From: an uncultured Senegalimassilia sp.
Lineage (GTDB): Bacteria > Actinomycetota > Coriobacteriia > Coriobacteriales > Eggerthellaceae
DNA: 64,000 bases
Assembly (NCBI RefSeq): GCF_934636665.1
Contig: NZ_CAKUAT010000008.1
Span: forward strand, 42,613 to 106,612
Direction: 5' to 3'
Shown: piece after piece, positions 51,522 to 59,791 of the stretch
How the letters are laid out: each line of letters opens with the position of its first letter
How positions within the stretch are numbered: the first letter of the stretch is position 1
The notes under the pieces: model-generated
Databases searched by the model: none
The model's input: the letters and a program-made list of their open reading frames with translations, nothing else
Told to the model about the DNA's origin: nothing
Position numbers and translations under genes: made by a program

Positions 51522-52856
51522 ATGGCAGAGCAGAAAGACAAAGTAGTACTTGCATATTCCGGTGGTCTTGATACATCTTGCTGCATAAAGTGGTTGCAGG
51601 ATGAAATGAACCTCGACGTCATCGCCGTAGTTGGCGATGTGGGGCAGGAGCACGATGGCCTTGAGAAGGTCAAGGAAAAGGCTTTGCGCGTCGGTGCCCT
51701 CGAGTGCATCGTAGTGGATATGCGCCAGATGTTTGCGCAGGAATACCTTACGAAGGCGCTTGCGGCTAACGCCATGTACGAGAACAAGTACCCGCTGGTG
51801 TCGGCGCTTTCTCGTCCTTTGATCTCGAAGCATCTTGTGGATGCTGCGCATAAGTTCGGTGCAAAGTATATCGCTCACGGATGCACGGGCAAGGGCAATG
51901 ACCAGGTGCGTTTCGAATCCAGCATCACCATGCTCGATCCGTCGCTGAAGATTTTGGCTCCGGTTCGCGAGTGGAATCTGCTTACCCGTCCCGATGAGAT
52001 CGAGTGGGCTCAGGCTCATGGCGTGGAGGTCGGTGCCACCAAGGATTCCCCATACTCCATCGATGACAACCTGTGGGGCCGCGCAATCGAGTGCGGCGTA
52101 CTGGAAGATCCTTGGATCGAGCCGCCTGCGGATATCTATACCATGACCGCTGATCCCATGCAGGCGCCTGATCAGCCGGAATATGTGGAGCTCACCTTCG
52201 CTCGTGGAGTGCCCTATGCGATCAACGGCAACCAGAAGAGCTATCTGGGCATCATTTACGAGCTCAATGAGATTGCGGGCAAGCACGGTTACGGTCGTAT
52301 CGACATGATCGAGAACCGCTTGGTAGGCGTCAAAAGCCGCGAATGCTATGAAGCCCCTGCGGGAATGGCTCTGATCGAGGCGCATAAGGCGCTGGAGGAT
52401 CTGGTTCTTGAGCGCGAGGTCCTGCATCACAAGCTTGCGCTGGAGCAAACCTGGGCGAATTGCGTTTATAACGGCCAATGGTTCTCGCCGCTAAAAGAGG
52501 CTATCGATGCATTTATGGCTTCTACGCAGCGCTGCCTGTACGGCACCATCCGCTTGAAGTTCTTCAAGGGCTCCTGCACGGTGGTCGGTCGCAAGTCCGC
52601 ATACTCGCTCTATGATCAGGGTCTGGCAACGTACGACAAGGGAGATACCTTTAATCGCGACGCAGCCAAGGGCTTTATCGAGATTCAGACGCTGTCCACG
52701 AAAACCTGGGCAGTCAATCGTCGTCAGGAAGGCGCTCCTGCCGAGCTGTTCGATGCTCAAAATGAAAAGGGCCCCCTCAAGCGCGGCCGTTACGAAGACG
52801 TCACGCCGCTGTTCCGTCAGGAAGCTGCCGCTGAGGCCCACAAGGAAACGGAGTAA
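51522..52856 (+). CDS. argG: Argininosuccinate synthase
   Basis: 444 residues. Joins citrulline and aspartate using ATP. The P-loop AYSGGLDTSC is at residues 11-20; 'HGCTGKGNDQVRFE' and 'ENRLVGVKSRECYEAP' are synthetase signatures. ATG 51522 has 'gaaaggg' upstream. It lies 3 nt before argH, so the two form an operon. Confidence 0.97.
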   Translation: MAEQKDKVVLAYSGGLDTSCCIKWLQDEMNLDVIAVVGDVGQEHDGLEKVKEKALRVGALECIVVDMRQMFAQEYLTKALAANAMYENKYPLVSALSRPLISKHLVDAAHKFGAKYIAHGCTGKGNDQVRFESSITMLDPSLKILAPVREWNLLTRPDEIEWAQAHGVEVGATKDSPYSIDDNLWGRAIECGVLEDPWIEPPADIYTMTADPMQAPDQPEYVELTFARGVPYAINGNQKSYLGIIYELNEIAGKHGYGRIDMIENRLVGVKSRECYEAPAGMALIEAHKALEDLVLEREVLHHKLALEQTWANCVYNGQWFSPLKEAIDAFMASTQRCLYGTIRLKFFKGSCTVVGRKSAYSLYDQGLATYDKGDTFNRDAAKGFIEIQTLSTKTWAVNRRQEGAPAELFDAQNEKGPLKRGRYEDVTPLFRQEAAAEAHKETE

Positions 52857-52859
52857 CCT

Positions 52860-54248
52860 ATGGCTCTCTGGTCCGGCAGATTCACGGAAAACGTTAGCGA
52901 GTTCACGCAACGCTTCGGCGCCTCGCTGCCTGTTGATAAGGCTCTGTATGCACAGGATATCGCAGGGTCGAAGGCCCATGCGAAGATGCTGGCGAAGGTC
53001 GGCGTGATCTCGGAAGAGGACGCTCGGCAAATCGCTGCGGGGCTTGATCGCATCAAAGCCGATATCGAGTCAGGTGGTTTCTCGTTCGATATCAACGACG
53101 AGGATATCCATATGTCGGTGGAAAAGGCGCTCACTGCTGAAATCGGCGATGCGGGAGCGCGTTTGCACACAGGCCGCAGCCGCAACGATCAGGTTGCAAC
53201 GGATACGCGTCTGTATGCTAAGCAGCGAGCAACCGACTTGATGCGCGCCAATGTTACGCTGCGTCATGCGCTCATAGGCCAGGCCGAGGCGAATTTCGAT
53301 GTTATCCTGCCTGGTTATACCCACATGCAGCATGCGCAACCGGTCCTGTTCTCGCACCATATGCTTGCGTATGTGTGGATGCTTGCACGCGATTATCGGC
53401 GCCTTCAGGCTGCACGAGATGCGGCCGACGCCTGTCCGCTGGGCGCAGCTGCGCTGGCTGGGACAACGTATCCGCTTGATCGGCAGATGACGGCAGGGGA
53501 ATTGGGTTTCGCTTCGGTTGTCCCGAACTCGCTCGATGCCGTGTCGGACCGCGATTTCCTGCTTGACTTGGATTACGCTTGCGCCGTTTCCTGCATGCAT
53601 CTGTCGCGTCTGTGCGAGGAGCTGGTGCTTTGGTCAACGTCCGAGTTCGGCTTCATCGAGCTGTCCGACGCGTTCTCCACGGGTTCGTCCATCATGCCTC
53701 AAAAGAAGAACCCCGATTTTGCCGAGCTGATCCGCGGCAAAACCGGTCGCGTGGTCGGCAATTTGGTGTCGTTGCTGGTGACTATGAAGGCGCTTCCCCT
53801 TGCCTACAACAAGGACCTTCAAGAAGACAAGTACGGGGTAATCGATTCGACGAAAACGCTGGAAGATTGCCTGCAATGCGCCGCGGGAATGATAGAAACC
53901 ATGAGCATCAAGCCGGAGAACATGCTCAAGCAGGCGAAACTCGGCCATTTGGCGGCGACGGATGTGGCTGACTACTTGGCGAAGAAGGGCCTTCCGTTCC
54001 GTCATGCGCATGAAGTGGTGGGGCATTTGGTGTTGCTGTGCGAGCAGCGCGGTTGCAACCTCGACGACCTGTCGTTCGACGACTTCAAGGCGGCAAGCCC
54101 GTTGTTCGAGGAGGACATCGTCAAAGCGCTCGATCTTCCCAGCATCGTGGCTGCTCGAACCACGGAAGGGGGAACGGGCGAAGCGGCTGTGGCCCAGCAG
54201 ATGGGGAAAGCTAAATCGGCGCTTGCCGTAGATGAGTCGCTGCTATAG
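52860..54248 (+). CDS. argH: Argininosuccinate lyase
   Basis: 462 residues. Splits argininosuccinate to arginine and fumarate. 'LWSGRFTENVSEF' at the N-terminus, 'TGRSRNDQVATDTRLY', 'GYTHMQHAQPVLFSHH' and the fumarase-family signature GSSIMPQKKNPDFAE are all present. Last gene of the arginine set, followed by a strong terminator. Confidence 0.98.
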   Translation: MALWSGRFTENVSEFTQRFGASLPVDKALYAQDIAGSKAHAKMLAKVGVISEEDARQIAAGLDRIKADIESGGFSFDINDEDIHMSVEKALTAEIGDAGARLHTGRSRNDQVATDTRLYAKQRATDLMRANVTLRHALIGQAEANFDVILPGYTHMQHAQPVLFSHHMLAYVWMLARDYRRLQAARDAADACPLGAAALAGTTYPLDRQMTAGELGFASVVPNSLDAVSDRDFLLDLDYACAVSCMHLSRLCEELVLWSTSEFGFIELSDAFSTGSSIMPQKKNPDFAELIRGKTGRVVGNLVSLLVTMKALPLAYNKDLQEDKYGVIDSTKTLEDCLQCAAGMIETMSIKPENMLKQAKLGHLAATDVADYLAKKGLPFRHAHEVVGHLVLLCEQRGCNLDDLSFDDFKAASPLFEEDIVKALDLPSIVAARTTEGGTGEAAVAQQMGKAKSALAVDESLL

Positions 54249-54270
54249 CCGCAACGCCTCGAAAAGCAAA

Positions 54271-54321
54271 AGGGCGGCCAAGGGAATGACAGTCGATTCC
54301 TTGGCCGCCCTTGGCTTTTTT
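54271..54321 (+). terminator. Strong terminator after argH
   Basis: 13-bp perfect stem agggcggccaagg (54271-54283) / ccttggccgccct (54299-54311), then tggctttttt. Confidence 0.9.
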
Positions 54322-54339
54322 GCTACGAACTTGTGTGCT

Positions 54340-54370
54340 TTGAAAACCCTATTTCCCCCGATGGTACAAT
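54340..54370 (+). promoter_or_regulatory. Promoter of the first PBP gene
   Basis: TTGAAA (54340-54345) and TACAAT (54365-54370) with a 19-bp spacer, which is a little long. It lies 26 nt before the GTG start. Confidence 0.5.
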
Positions 54371-54395
54371 TACCCAAGTTTCTTGGAGGTGGTTC

Positions 54396-56681
54396 GTGGC
54401 TTCTCGTTCGATAAAGAACAGGCCGAGCATTAAGAAAAAGCGTCCTTTTGTCGGCCTGCTTGCATTTCTCAGTATCATCGCGGCTATTTGCCTCGCCGGT
54501 TGCATAGGCGTTTTCGTCTTGGGCGATTCCTGGATCGGCGACCTGAAAACCTATGATGTCTCGGAAGTATCCGAGCTGAATTCGTCTGCGCCGACTACGG
54601 TGCTTGCATCCGATGAGAACACGCAGCTTGCGCGTTTCCAGGTGGAAAACCGCGAGCCGGTGGAGCTGAGCGGCATCAGCAAGTACGTGATGCAGGGCAC
54701 TGTGGCAACGGAGGACGAGCGATTCTACGACCATGGCGGCTTTGACCTGGTCGGCATCGCACGTGCCGCGTTCGTCACGCTTACGGGGTCTGGTCGCGAA
54801 GGCGCTTCCACCATTACGCAGCAGTTCGTGCGCAACACGGTGCTCGCCGACGAGATGAACGATATCTCGCTTAAGCGCAAGGTCCGCGAGATGTACCTTT
54901 CCGTCAAAATCGAGGAGATGTACTCGAAAAACGACATCCTTCTCATGTACCTGAACACCGTGAATTACGGTTCGGGTGCTTATGGTATCCAGGCGGCTTC
55001 TCAGCGATATTTCTCCAAGGATGCAACCGATTTGACGCTGGCGGAAGCGGCGGCGCTTGTCGGCATTCCCCAATCGCCTACGTATAACAACCCTATCGAT
55101 TATCCGGACAATTGCTATGCGCGTCGTAATCTGGTCCTCGATCGCATGCTGACGAACGGCTATATCACTCAGGAAGAGCACGACTCCGCAAAAGCCCAGG
55201 ATCTGGTGCTCAATCCTTCCGTGCCCTCTTCGGATGGCATCGAGAAGTACCCGTACTTCACCAGTTACGTCAAAAACGTGCTTTCCGACCAGTACTCCCA
55301 GCTCGATGTATTCAAGGGCGGGCTAACCGTCGTCACCACCCTTGACGTTGACACCCAAGAGGCCGCAGAGGATGCCGTCCGCACGAAGGAAGAAGGCCTG
55401 AGCGATGCGATCAGCGGTTCGCTCGTGGCAATCGATCCTTCCACGGGTTTCATCCGTGCATTGGTCGGCGGTAAGGATTGGGACACGCAAAAGACCAACC
55501 TGGCAACCGGCGAGGGAACCAACGGCGGCCGTCCTTGCGGTTCGTCCTTCAAGACGTTCACGCTGATCGCGGCTTTGGAAGAGGGCATCGACCCGCAAAC
55601 CATGGTGGATTGCTCTTCGCCTTCGGTGATCCCCGATACCGGATACGATAGCTCCAATCCGCTGCAGAACATCAACAATATCAACTACGGAACCCGCAGC
55701 ATCGCGCGTGCGTTCGCCGTGTCGTCCAACACCGGTTTCGTGCGACTGCAAATGGCGTTGGGAACCCAAAAGGTCATCGATGCCGCGAAGAAGATGGGAA
55801 TCACCTCCACGCTCAACGCTAATCCGTCGCTGACGCTTGGCCAGTCCAACGTCACTATGCTCGACATGGCGGATGCGTATGCCTGCATCGCCAATGGCGG
55901 CACGAAGTACGATGCGCAGCCCATCCTGAAGATTTACGACAAGAACAACAACCTTATCGTGGATAACAGCCATCCGTCGGGGACGCAGGTCATCTCCGCC
56001 GAAGTAGCCCACGCGGCAACCGAGGTCATGAAGGGCGTCGTGAACACCTCCGAAGGCACTGGCACGCTGGCCAAGCTCGATAACGGCCAGGAAGTGGCGG
56101 CGAAGACGGGTACTTCCAGCGAGTACCATGACATCACGTTCTGCGGTATCACGCCGCAGCTGTCCGTCGCCATCTGGTTCGGCGATCCGTCCAACCAGGA
56201 AACTATTCCCACCGACGTTAGCGCGGCGGACGTGTTCAAGAAGTTCATGACGGCGGCGCTGTACGGCAAGCAAACCGAAACGTTCCCTCAGGCTTCGAAC
56301 CCCACGTACAAGGCGTTCTCGAATGCCACGTACCATATCGGGACGACGTCTTCCAGCTCGTCCTCCAACAGCACGAACTCCGCTGGAAACTCGAGCGCTA
56401 ACCAAAACGACAGTTCCACCGGCTCTAGCAACAGCCAGTACGGCACGGCTAATGGCAACTCCAATAGTTACGGTACCGGCAGCACAAACGGGAACGCCTC
56501 AGGCGGCACGGCCTCCGGTAACGGCAGTGCAACCGGCGGCGCAACGACCGGCGGCGCAACGGGAGGCGGCACCGGGTCGGCAACCGGCGGTACGACCGGC
56601 GGAGGCGGCGCCGGGTCGGCAACCGGAGAGGGCGCAGCTTCCGGGGGCGCATCCGCCGGCGGCGGTGCGGCAACCCAGTAA
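54396..56681 (+). CDS. Class A penicillin-binding protein (bifunctional)
   Basis: 761 residues from GTG 54396, which has GGAGG six nt upstream; the ATG at 54333 has none. Short basic cytoplasmic N-terminus, one membrane helix (about 22-47), glycosyltransferase domain (EDERFYDHGGFD, 'EGASTITQQFVRNTVL'), and a transpeptidase domain with SxxK S383-S384-F385-K386, SSN and KTGTS. The last ~105 residues are Ser/Gly/Asn/Thr low complexity without hydrophobic residues, probably a flexible wall-spanning tail. Polymerises and cross-links peptidoglycan. It is followed by a small lipoprotein gene. Confidence 0.95.
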   Translation: MASRSIKNRPSIKKKRPFVGLLAFLSIIAAICLAGCIGVFVLGDSWIGDLKTYDVSEVSELNSSAPTTVLASDENTQLARFQVENREPVELSGISKYVMQGTVATEDERFYDHGGFDLVGIARAAFVTLTGSGREGASTITQQFVRNTVLADEMNDISLKRKVREMYLSVKIEEMYSKNDILLMYLNTVNYGSGAYGIQAASQRYFSKDATDLTLAEAAALVGIPQSPTYNNPIDYPDNCYARRNLVLDRMLTNGYITQEEHDSAKAQDLVLNPSVPSSDGIEKYPYFTSYVKNVLSDQYSQLDVFKGGLTVVTTLDVDTQEAAEDAVRTKEEGLSDAISGSLVAIDPSTGFIRALVGGKDWDTQKTNLATGEGTNGGRPCGSSFKTFTLIAALEEGIDPQTMVDCSSPSVIPDTGYDSSNPLQNINNINYGTRSIARAFAVSSNTGFVRLQMALGTQKVIDAAKKMGITSTLNANPSLTLGQSNVTMLDMADAYACIANGGTKYDAQPILKIYDKNNNLIVDNSHPSGTQVISAEVAHAATEVMKGVVNTSEGTGTLAKLDNGQEVAAKTGTSSEYHDITFCGITPQLSVAIWFGDPSNQETIPTDVSAADVFKKFMTAALYGKQTETFPQASNPTYKAFSNATYHIGTTSSSSSSNSTNSAGNSSANQNDSSTGSSNSQYGTANGNSNSYGTGSTNGNASGGTASGNGSATGGATTGGATGGGTGSATGGTTGGGGAGSATGEGAASGGASAGGGAATQ

Positions 56682-56716
56682 GATATGGTTTGGCAACAGG
56701 TAGAACAGGACCGGAA

Positions 56717-57226
56717 ATGGCTCACACGATGATAAAACTGACGGCAACGGTTTGCGCTGCGGCGTTGAGCGTTGCCGTGCTAGGCGGCTGCATGCCCCAG
56801 CAGCAAACCTCTGCGGCATCGCAGGCGCAGTCTGACAACCGTGCCTATATGACGCAGGTCAATCAAACCATGGAAACGCTGCAAACCCGTTTGAACGGTT
56901 TTTCGGATGCCGTGTCCCGTGGCGATGTGGTCACCATGCGCACTCAGGCGGACAACGCCTTTAAAGCCCTCGATGAGCTTGATAGCCAAGAGGCGCCCGA
57001 TGCCCTCAAAGACGTGAAGCAGTGCTATGTCGACGGCAGCGAGCAGCTGGAAAACGCCTTGAACGCCTATATTGAGCTGTACACGGAAATCGACTGCGCA
57101 ACGGATGCGCAGCCGTTCGATTGGTCTACGTACGACCAGCGCCTTGCTGATATTCAAGCCGCTTACAACAGCGGTATCGAAAAGCTGCAGGAAGGCGACA
57201 AAACCGCCGCTGATCTTCCGCAATAA
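56717..57226 (+). CDS. Small lipoprotein of unknown function
   Basis: 169 residues from ATG 56717 ('acagga' upstream; the ATG at 56690 is an alternative). Type II signal peptide with lipobox L22-G-G-C25, so it is attached to the outer face of the membrane. The mature part is helical with a repeat of polar residues ('LNGFSDAVSRGDVVTMRTQADNAFKALDEL', 'QLENALNAYIELYTEIDCATDAQ') and no known domain. It is 35 nt downstream of the PBP gene, so co-expression suggests a cell-wall role (inference). Confidence 0.85.
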   Translation: MAHTMIKLTATVCAAALSVAVLGGCMPQQQTSAASQAQSDNRAYMTQVNQTMETLQTRLNGFSDAVSRGDVVTMRTQADNAFKALDELDSQEAPDALKDVKQCYVDGSEQLENALNAYIELYTEIDCATDAQPFDWSTYDQRLADIQAAYNSGIEKLQEGDKTAADLPQ

Positions 57227-57280
57227 GGCCTTCTAGAAGATAATGCCGTCATCGAGCCTAAGGCCGATGACGGCAAGACG

Positions 57281-57331
57281 AAAACGAGGACGACCCCCGC
57301 GACACCGTTTCGCGGGGGTCGTCCTCGTTTT
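57281..57331. terminator. Bidirectional terminator, 22-bp perfect stem
   Basis: Arms 57281-57302 and 57310-57331 are complementary over 22 bp (ends aaaacgagg / cctcgtttt) with a 7-nt loop. T-runs form on both strands. It closes the convergent lipoprotein and PBP genes. A further stem tgccgtcatcg / ccgatgacggca lies just before it (57244-57275). Confidence 0.9.
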
Positions 57332-57447
57332 CGTAGCGTTTGGGTATTCCGGCATCTAACGCTTCTTCGCCAAGCTGCTTGCGAAGTTCCTTGGCGAAAC
57401 TCGGCTTGTGCTGACCGCGCCGCGCAACCAAACGGCGATTGGATTTG

Positions 57448-59676
57448 CTAGTTGGTTTTCGGGCCGGTGGATAGCACGACCACCACCATGCCGTCGCTGG
57501 CAATATATTGCCTGATCACGCTATCCTTCGGCACAGTGCTCGAGTATTCCGTCACCGAGCCGGCCTTCCAATCTTTCAGCAGCTCTTTCGCTTCTTCAAG
57601 CGTTTTGCCCGTGGCGTCCGGCGGCGTTTTCGAGCTTGCTGCGTTGCCAACCTGCGATGAGGCTGCGGTTTGCGAACCTGAGGTTATCGTCGTGGGCGTC
57701 TGCTTCTCGGAAGGTTTCTCCTCCTCAGCGCCAAGCGCTGCTTTCTGCTTCTCGTTGAAGGCATTGTTGTAGCTGGGGGCTTTCGTCTCGGGGAATTGCT
57801 CGACCGCCTTATCCGCGCATGCGCGGTCCATGAAGTCCTTCCACAGGGCGTTGCAGTTCAGCTGCGTGTCCGTGGCTATGCTTCCGGCAGGATTGCCGAT
57901 CCAGGTTGCCACCGAAAGCGATGGGGTGTACCCGACCAGCCAATGGTCGGCGAAATCGGTCGAAGTGCCCGTTTTGCCCGCAACGGGCTGGCCGTTGCCA
58001 AGCTTCGCGGTTTGCGCCGTGCCATCAGACGCCTCGAAGACCTGTCGAAGCACTTTAGTGGTCGCGCCGGCAACTTCTTCGCTTATCACGCGTTTCGAGG
58101 TGTCATCGGCCTTGTAGATGATGTTGCCGTCCTTGTCTTCGATTTCCGTGATCACAACCGGCTCACGCTTGGTGCCGCCGCTTGCAAGCGTTGCATAGGC
58201 GCTGGCCATATCGAGCGGAGTCACGCTGGCTACGCCCAACGTTGTGGTGTACACCGTGCTCATCGGCGACTCGACGCCCAGTCGTTCGGCCATCTCTGTC
58301 GTTGCGGCTTGCCCGATTTCCTCGGAAAGTCGCAAGTACCCCGTATTCGCCGAAACAGCTGTGGCGCTCTGGATGGTGCGCACCCCGTAATCGATGTTGT
58401 CGAAGTTTTCGAATGTCTGCTCCCTGCCGTCGACCTCCTTGGTCATAGGGGAGGAGCAGTTGATGCGCGTTTGAGGCGAGATTCCCTTTTCTATAGCTGC
58501 CGCAAGCGTGAACGCCTTGAACGTCGATCCCGCTTGGCGGCCTCCGCCGCCCGCTCCTGTGGCGATGTTCACCTGGCTGATATCGTAGTCGCCACCGCCG
58601 ACCATGGCTTCGACATAGCCCGTTGCGGGGTCGATGGCAACTAGGGATGCATCAAGGTCTCCGCTCATGCGGGCTCGCTGCGCGGCGCATGCCGCCTCCG
58701 CGTCATCTTGCAAGGAGGGGTTCAAGGTGGTGCGGATGGTCAGCCCGCCTTCGAACAGGCTGGCATACGAGCATCCGAAGGGATTGTCCTCCTCCATAAG
58801 GAGGTTGCGCACATAGCTGGTGAAATACGGGTATGCGTAAATGCCGTCCTCCGGAACCTCCGGAGCGGGATCGAGGTTCAGCGGCTCGGCCTGCGCGGCG
58901 TCGCACTGTTCTTGGGTGATATCGCCGGCGGACAGCATGCGCTCAAGGACAAGGTTGCGGCGCTCCAGCGCTGCGTCGGGATACGTTTTCGGATTCAGGA
59001 ACGTCGGCGACTGCGGAATGCCGGCCAAGGTGGCGGCTTGCGTAAGGCTCAAATCGGCAGCATCGGTTTGGAAATAGTTTTGCGCAGCTGCCTGTATGCC
59101 GTAGCAGCCATCGCCGTAGTTCACGGTGTTCAAGTACATCATAAGCAGCTCGTCTTTGCTGTACTGCTTCTCAAGATCCATGGCCAACTGCGCCTCGCGC
59201 ACCTTGCGCTCGATCGATATCTCGTTGGCCTCTTGGGTGAGCACCGTGTTGCGCACAAGCTGCTGCGTGATGGTGGATGCGCCTTCCAGGCTGCCTCCGG
59301 CAAGGTTGTTGACGAATGCGCGCGCAATGCCCGGGAGGTCAACCCCTCCATGTTGGTAGAAGCGCACGTCCTCGGTGTCCACTGTGGCTTGTTTCGCGAG
59401 GTCGCTGACCTGGTCTGATTCAACGGGATCGCGCTTTTCCAGCTGGAATTCCGCCAACACCGTGGAGCCGTCGGCGGCATACATCACCGATTCCCGTGCG
59501 TGGTTGGTGAAGTCAGTGTCCTCGATGGGTGGAAGGTCGTCGCACCAGCCGTCCATTACCCGCAGGGCGCCCTTGACGCCCCAGTAGCCCGTGAAACACA
59601 GGCATGCAACGATAACCAGCAAAAGCCAGGCGGCGGCATGGGTGCGCATTTCACGCTGTTTTCGTCTGAGTTTCAT
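57448..59676 (-). CDS. Class A penicillin-binding protein with C-terminal PASTA-like domain
   Basis: 742 residues. Membrane helix (about 12-35), glycosyltransferase domain ('EDVRFYQHGGVDLPGIA', 'EGASTITQQLVRNTVL'), transpeptidase domain with S384-T385-F386-K387, SAN and KTGTS, a linker rich in Lys/Glu/Ser/Thr, and a C-terminal PASTA-like segment ('PPDATGKTLEEAKELLKDW...VVVVLSTGP'). It is paralogous to the PBP at 54396 but with a different tail. The start ATG 59676 has no ribosome site; TATAAT ends six nt before it on the - strand, suggesting leaderless translation. Confidence 0.94.
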   Translation of the reverse strand: MKLRRKQREMRTHAAAWLLLVIVACLCFTGYWGVKGALRVMDGWCDDLPPIEDTDFTNHARESVMYAADGSTVLAEFQLEKRDPVESDQVSDLAKQATVDTEDVRFYQHGGVDLPGIARAFVNNLAGGSLEGASTITQQLVRNTVLTQEANEISIERKVREAQLAMDLEKQYSKDELLMMYLNTVNYGDGCYGIQAAAQNYFQTDAADLSLTQAATLAGIPQSPTFLNPKTYPDAALERRNLVLERMLSAGDITQEQCDAAQAEPLNLDPAPEVPEDGIYAYPYFTSYVRNLLMEEDNPFGCSYASLFEGGLTIRTTLNPSLQDDAEAACAAQRARMSGDLDASLVAIDPATGYVEAMVGGGDYDISQVNIATGAGGGGRQAGSTFKAFTLAAAIEKGISPQTRINCSSPMTKEVDGREQTFENFDNIDYGVRTIQSATAVSANTGYLRLSEEIGQAATTEMAERLGVESPMSTVYTTTLGVASVTPLDMASAYATLASGGTKREPVVITEIEDKDGNIIYKADDTSKRVISEEVAGATTKVLRQVFEASDGTAQTAKLGNGQPVAGKTGTSTDFADHWLVGYTPSLSVATWIGNPAGSIATDTQLNCNALWKDFMDRACADKAVEQFPETKAPSYNNAFNEKQKAALGAEEEKPSEKQTPTTITSGSQTAASSQVGNAASSKTPPDATGKTLEEAKELLKDWKAGSVTEYSSTVPKDSVIRQYIASDGMVVVVLSTGPKTN

Positions 59677-59682
59677 TGTTCG

Positions 59683-59688
59683 ATTATA
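59683..59688 (-). promoter_or_regulatory. -10 element for a leaderless PBP mRNA
   Basis: A perfect TATAAT on the - strand lies six nt upstream of ATG 59676. No -35 is found at normal spacing. Confidence 0.55.
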
Positions 59689-59791
59689 CTACCGTGGCTT
59701 TTTTCTTATGCTGTTGCAACTGGAATTAACAAGGCGGCTTCTGCCGCGTGGAACTTGCAGCTGTCTTCTCTACTCAATGGGGGTTGAATAT

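Noticed and set aside
51548..51558. A third TTGCATATTCC near the start of argG
   Set aside because: It encodes the conserved LAYSGG P-loop of ArgG, so it is explained by coding sequence and is not counted as an ArgR site.
57258..57503. 81-codon - strand frame with a protein-like middle (SFAKELRKQLGEEALDAG)
   Set aside because: It runs through the 22-bp terminator and overlaps the PBP 3' end. It has no ribosome site at its ATG, though a TTG start could give a shorter product, so conservation should decide.
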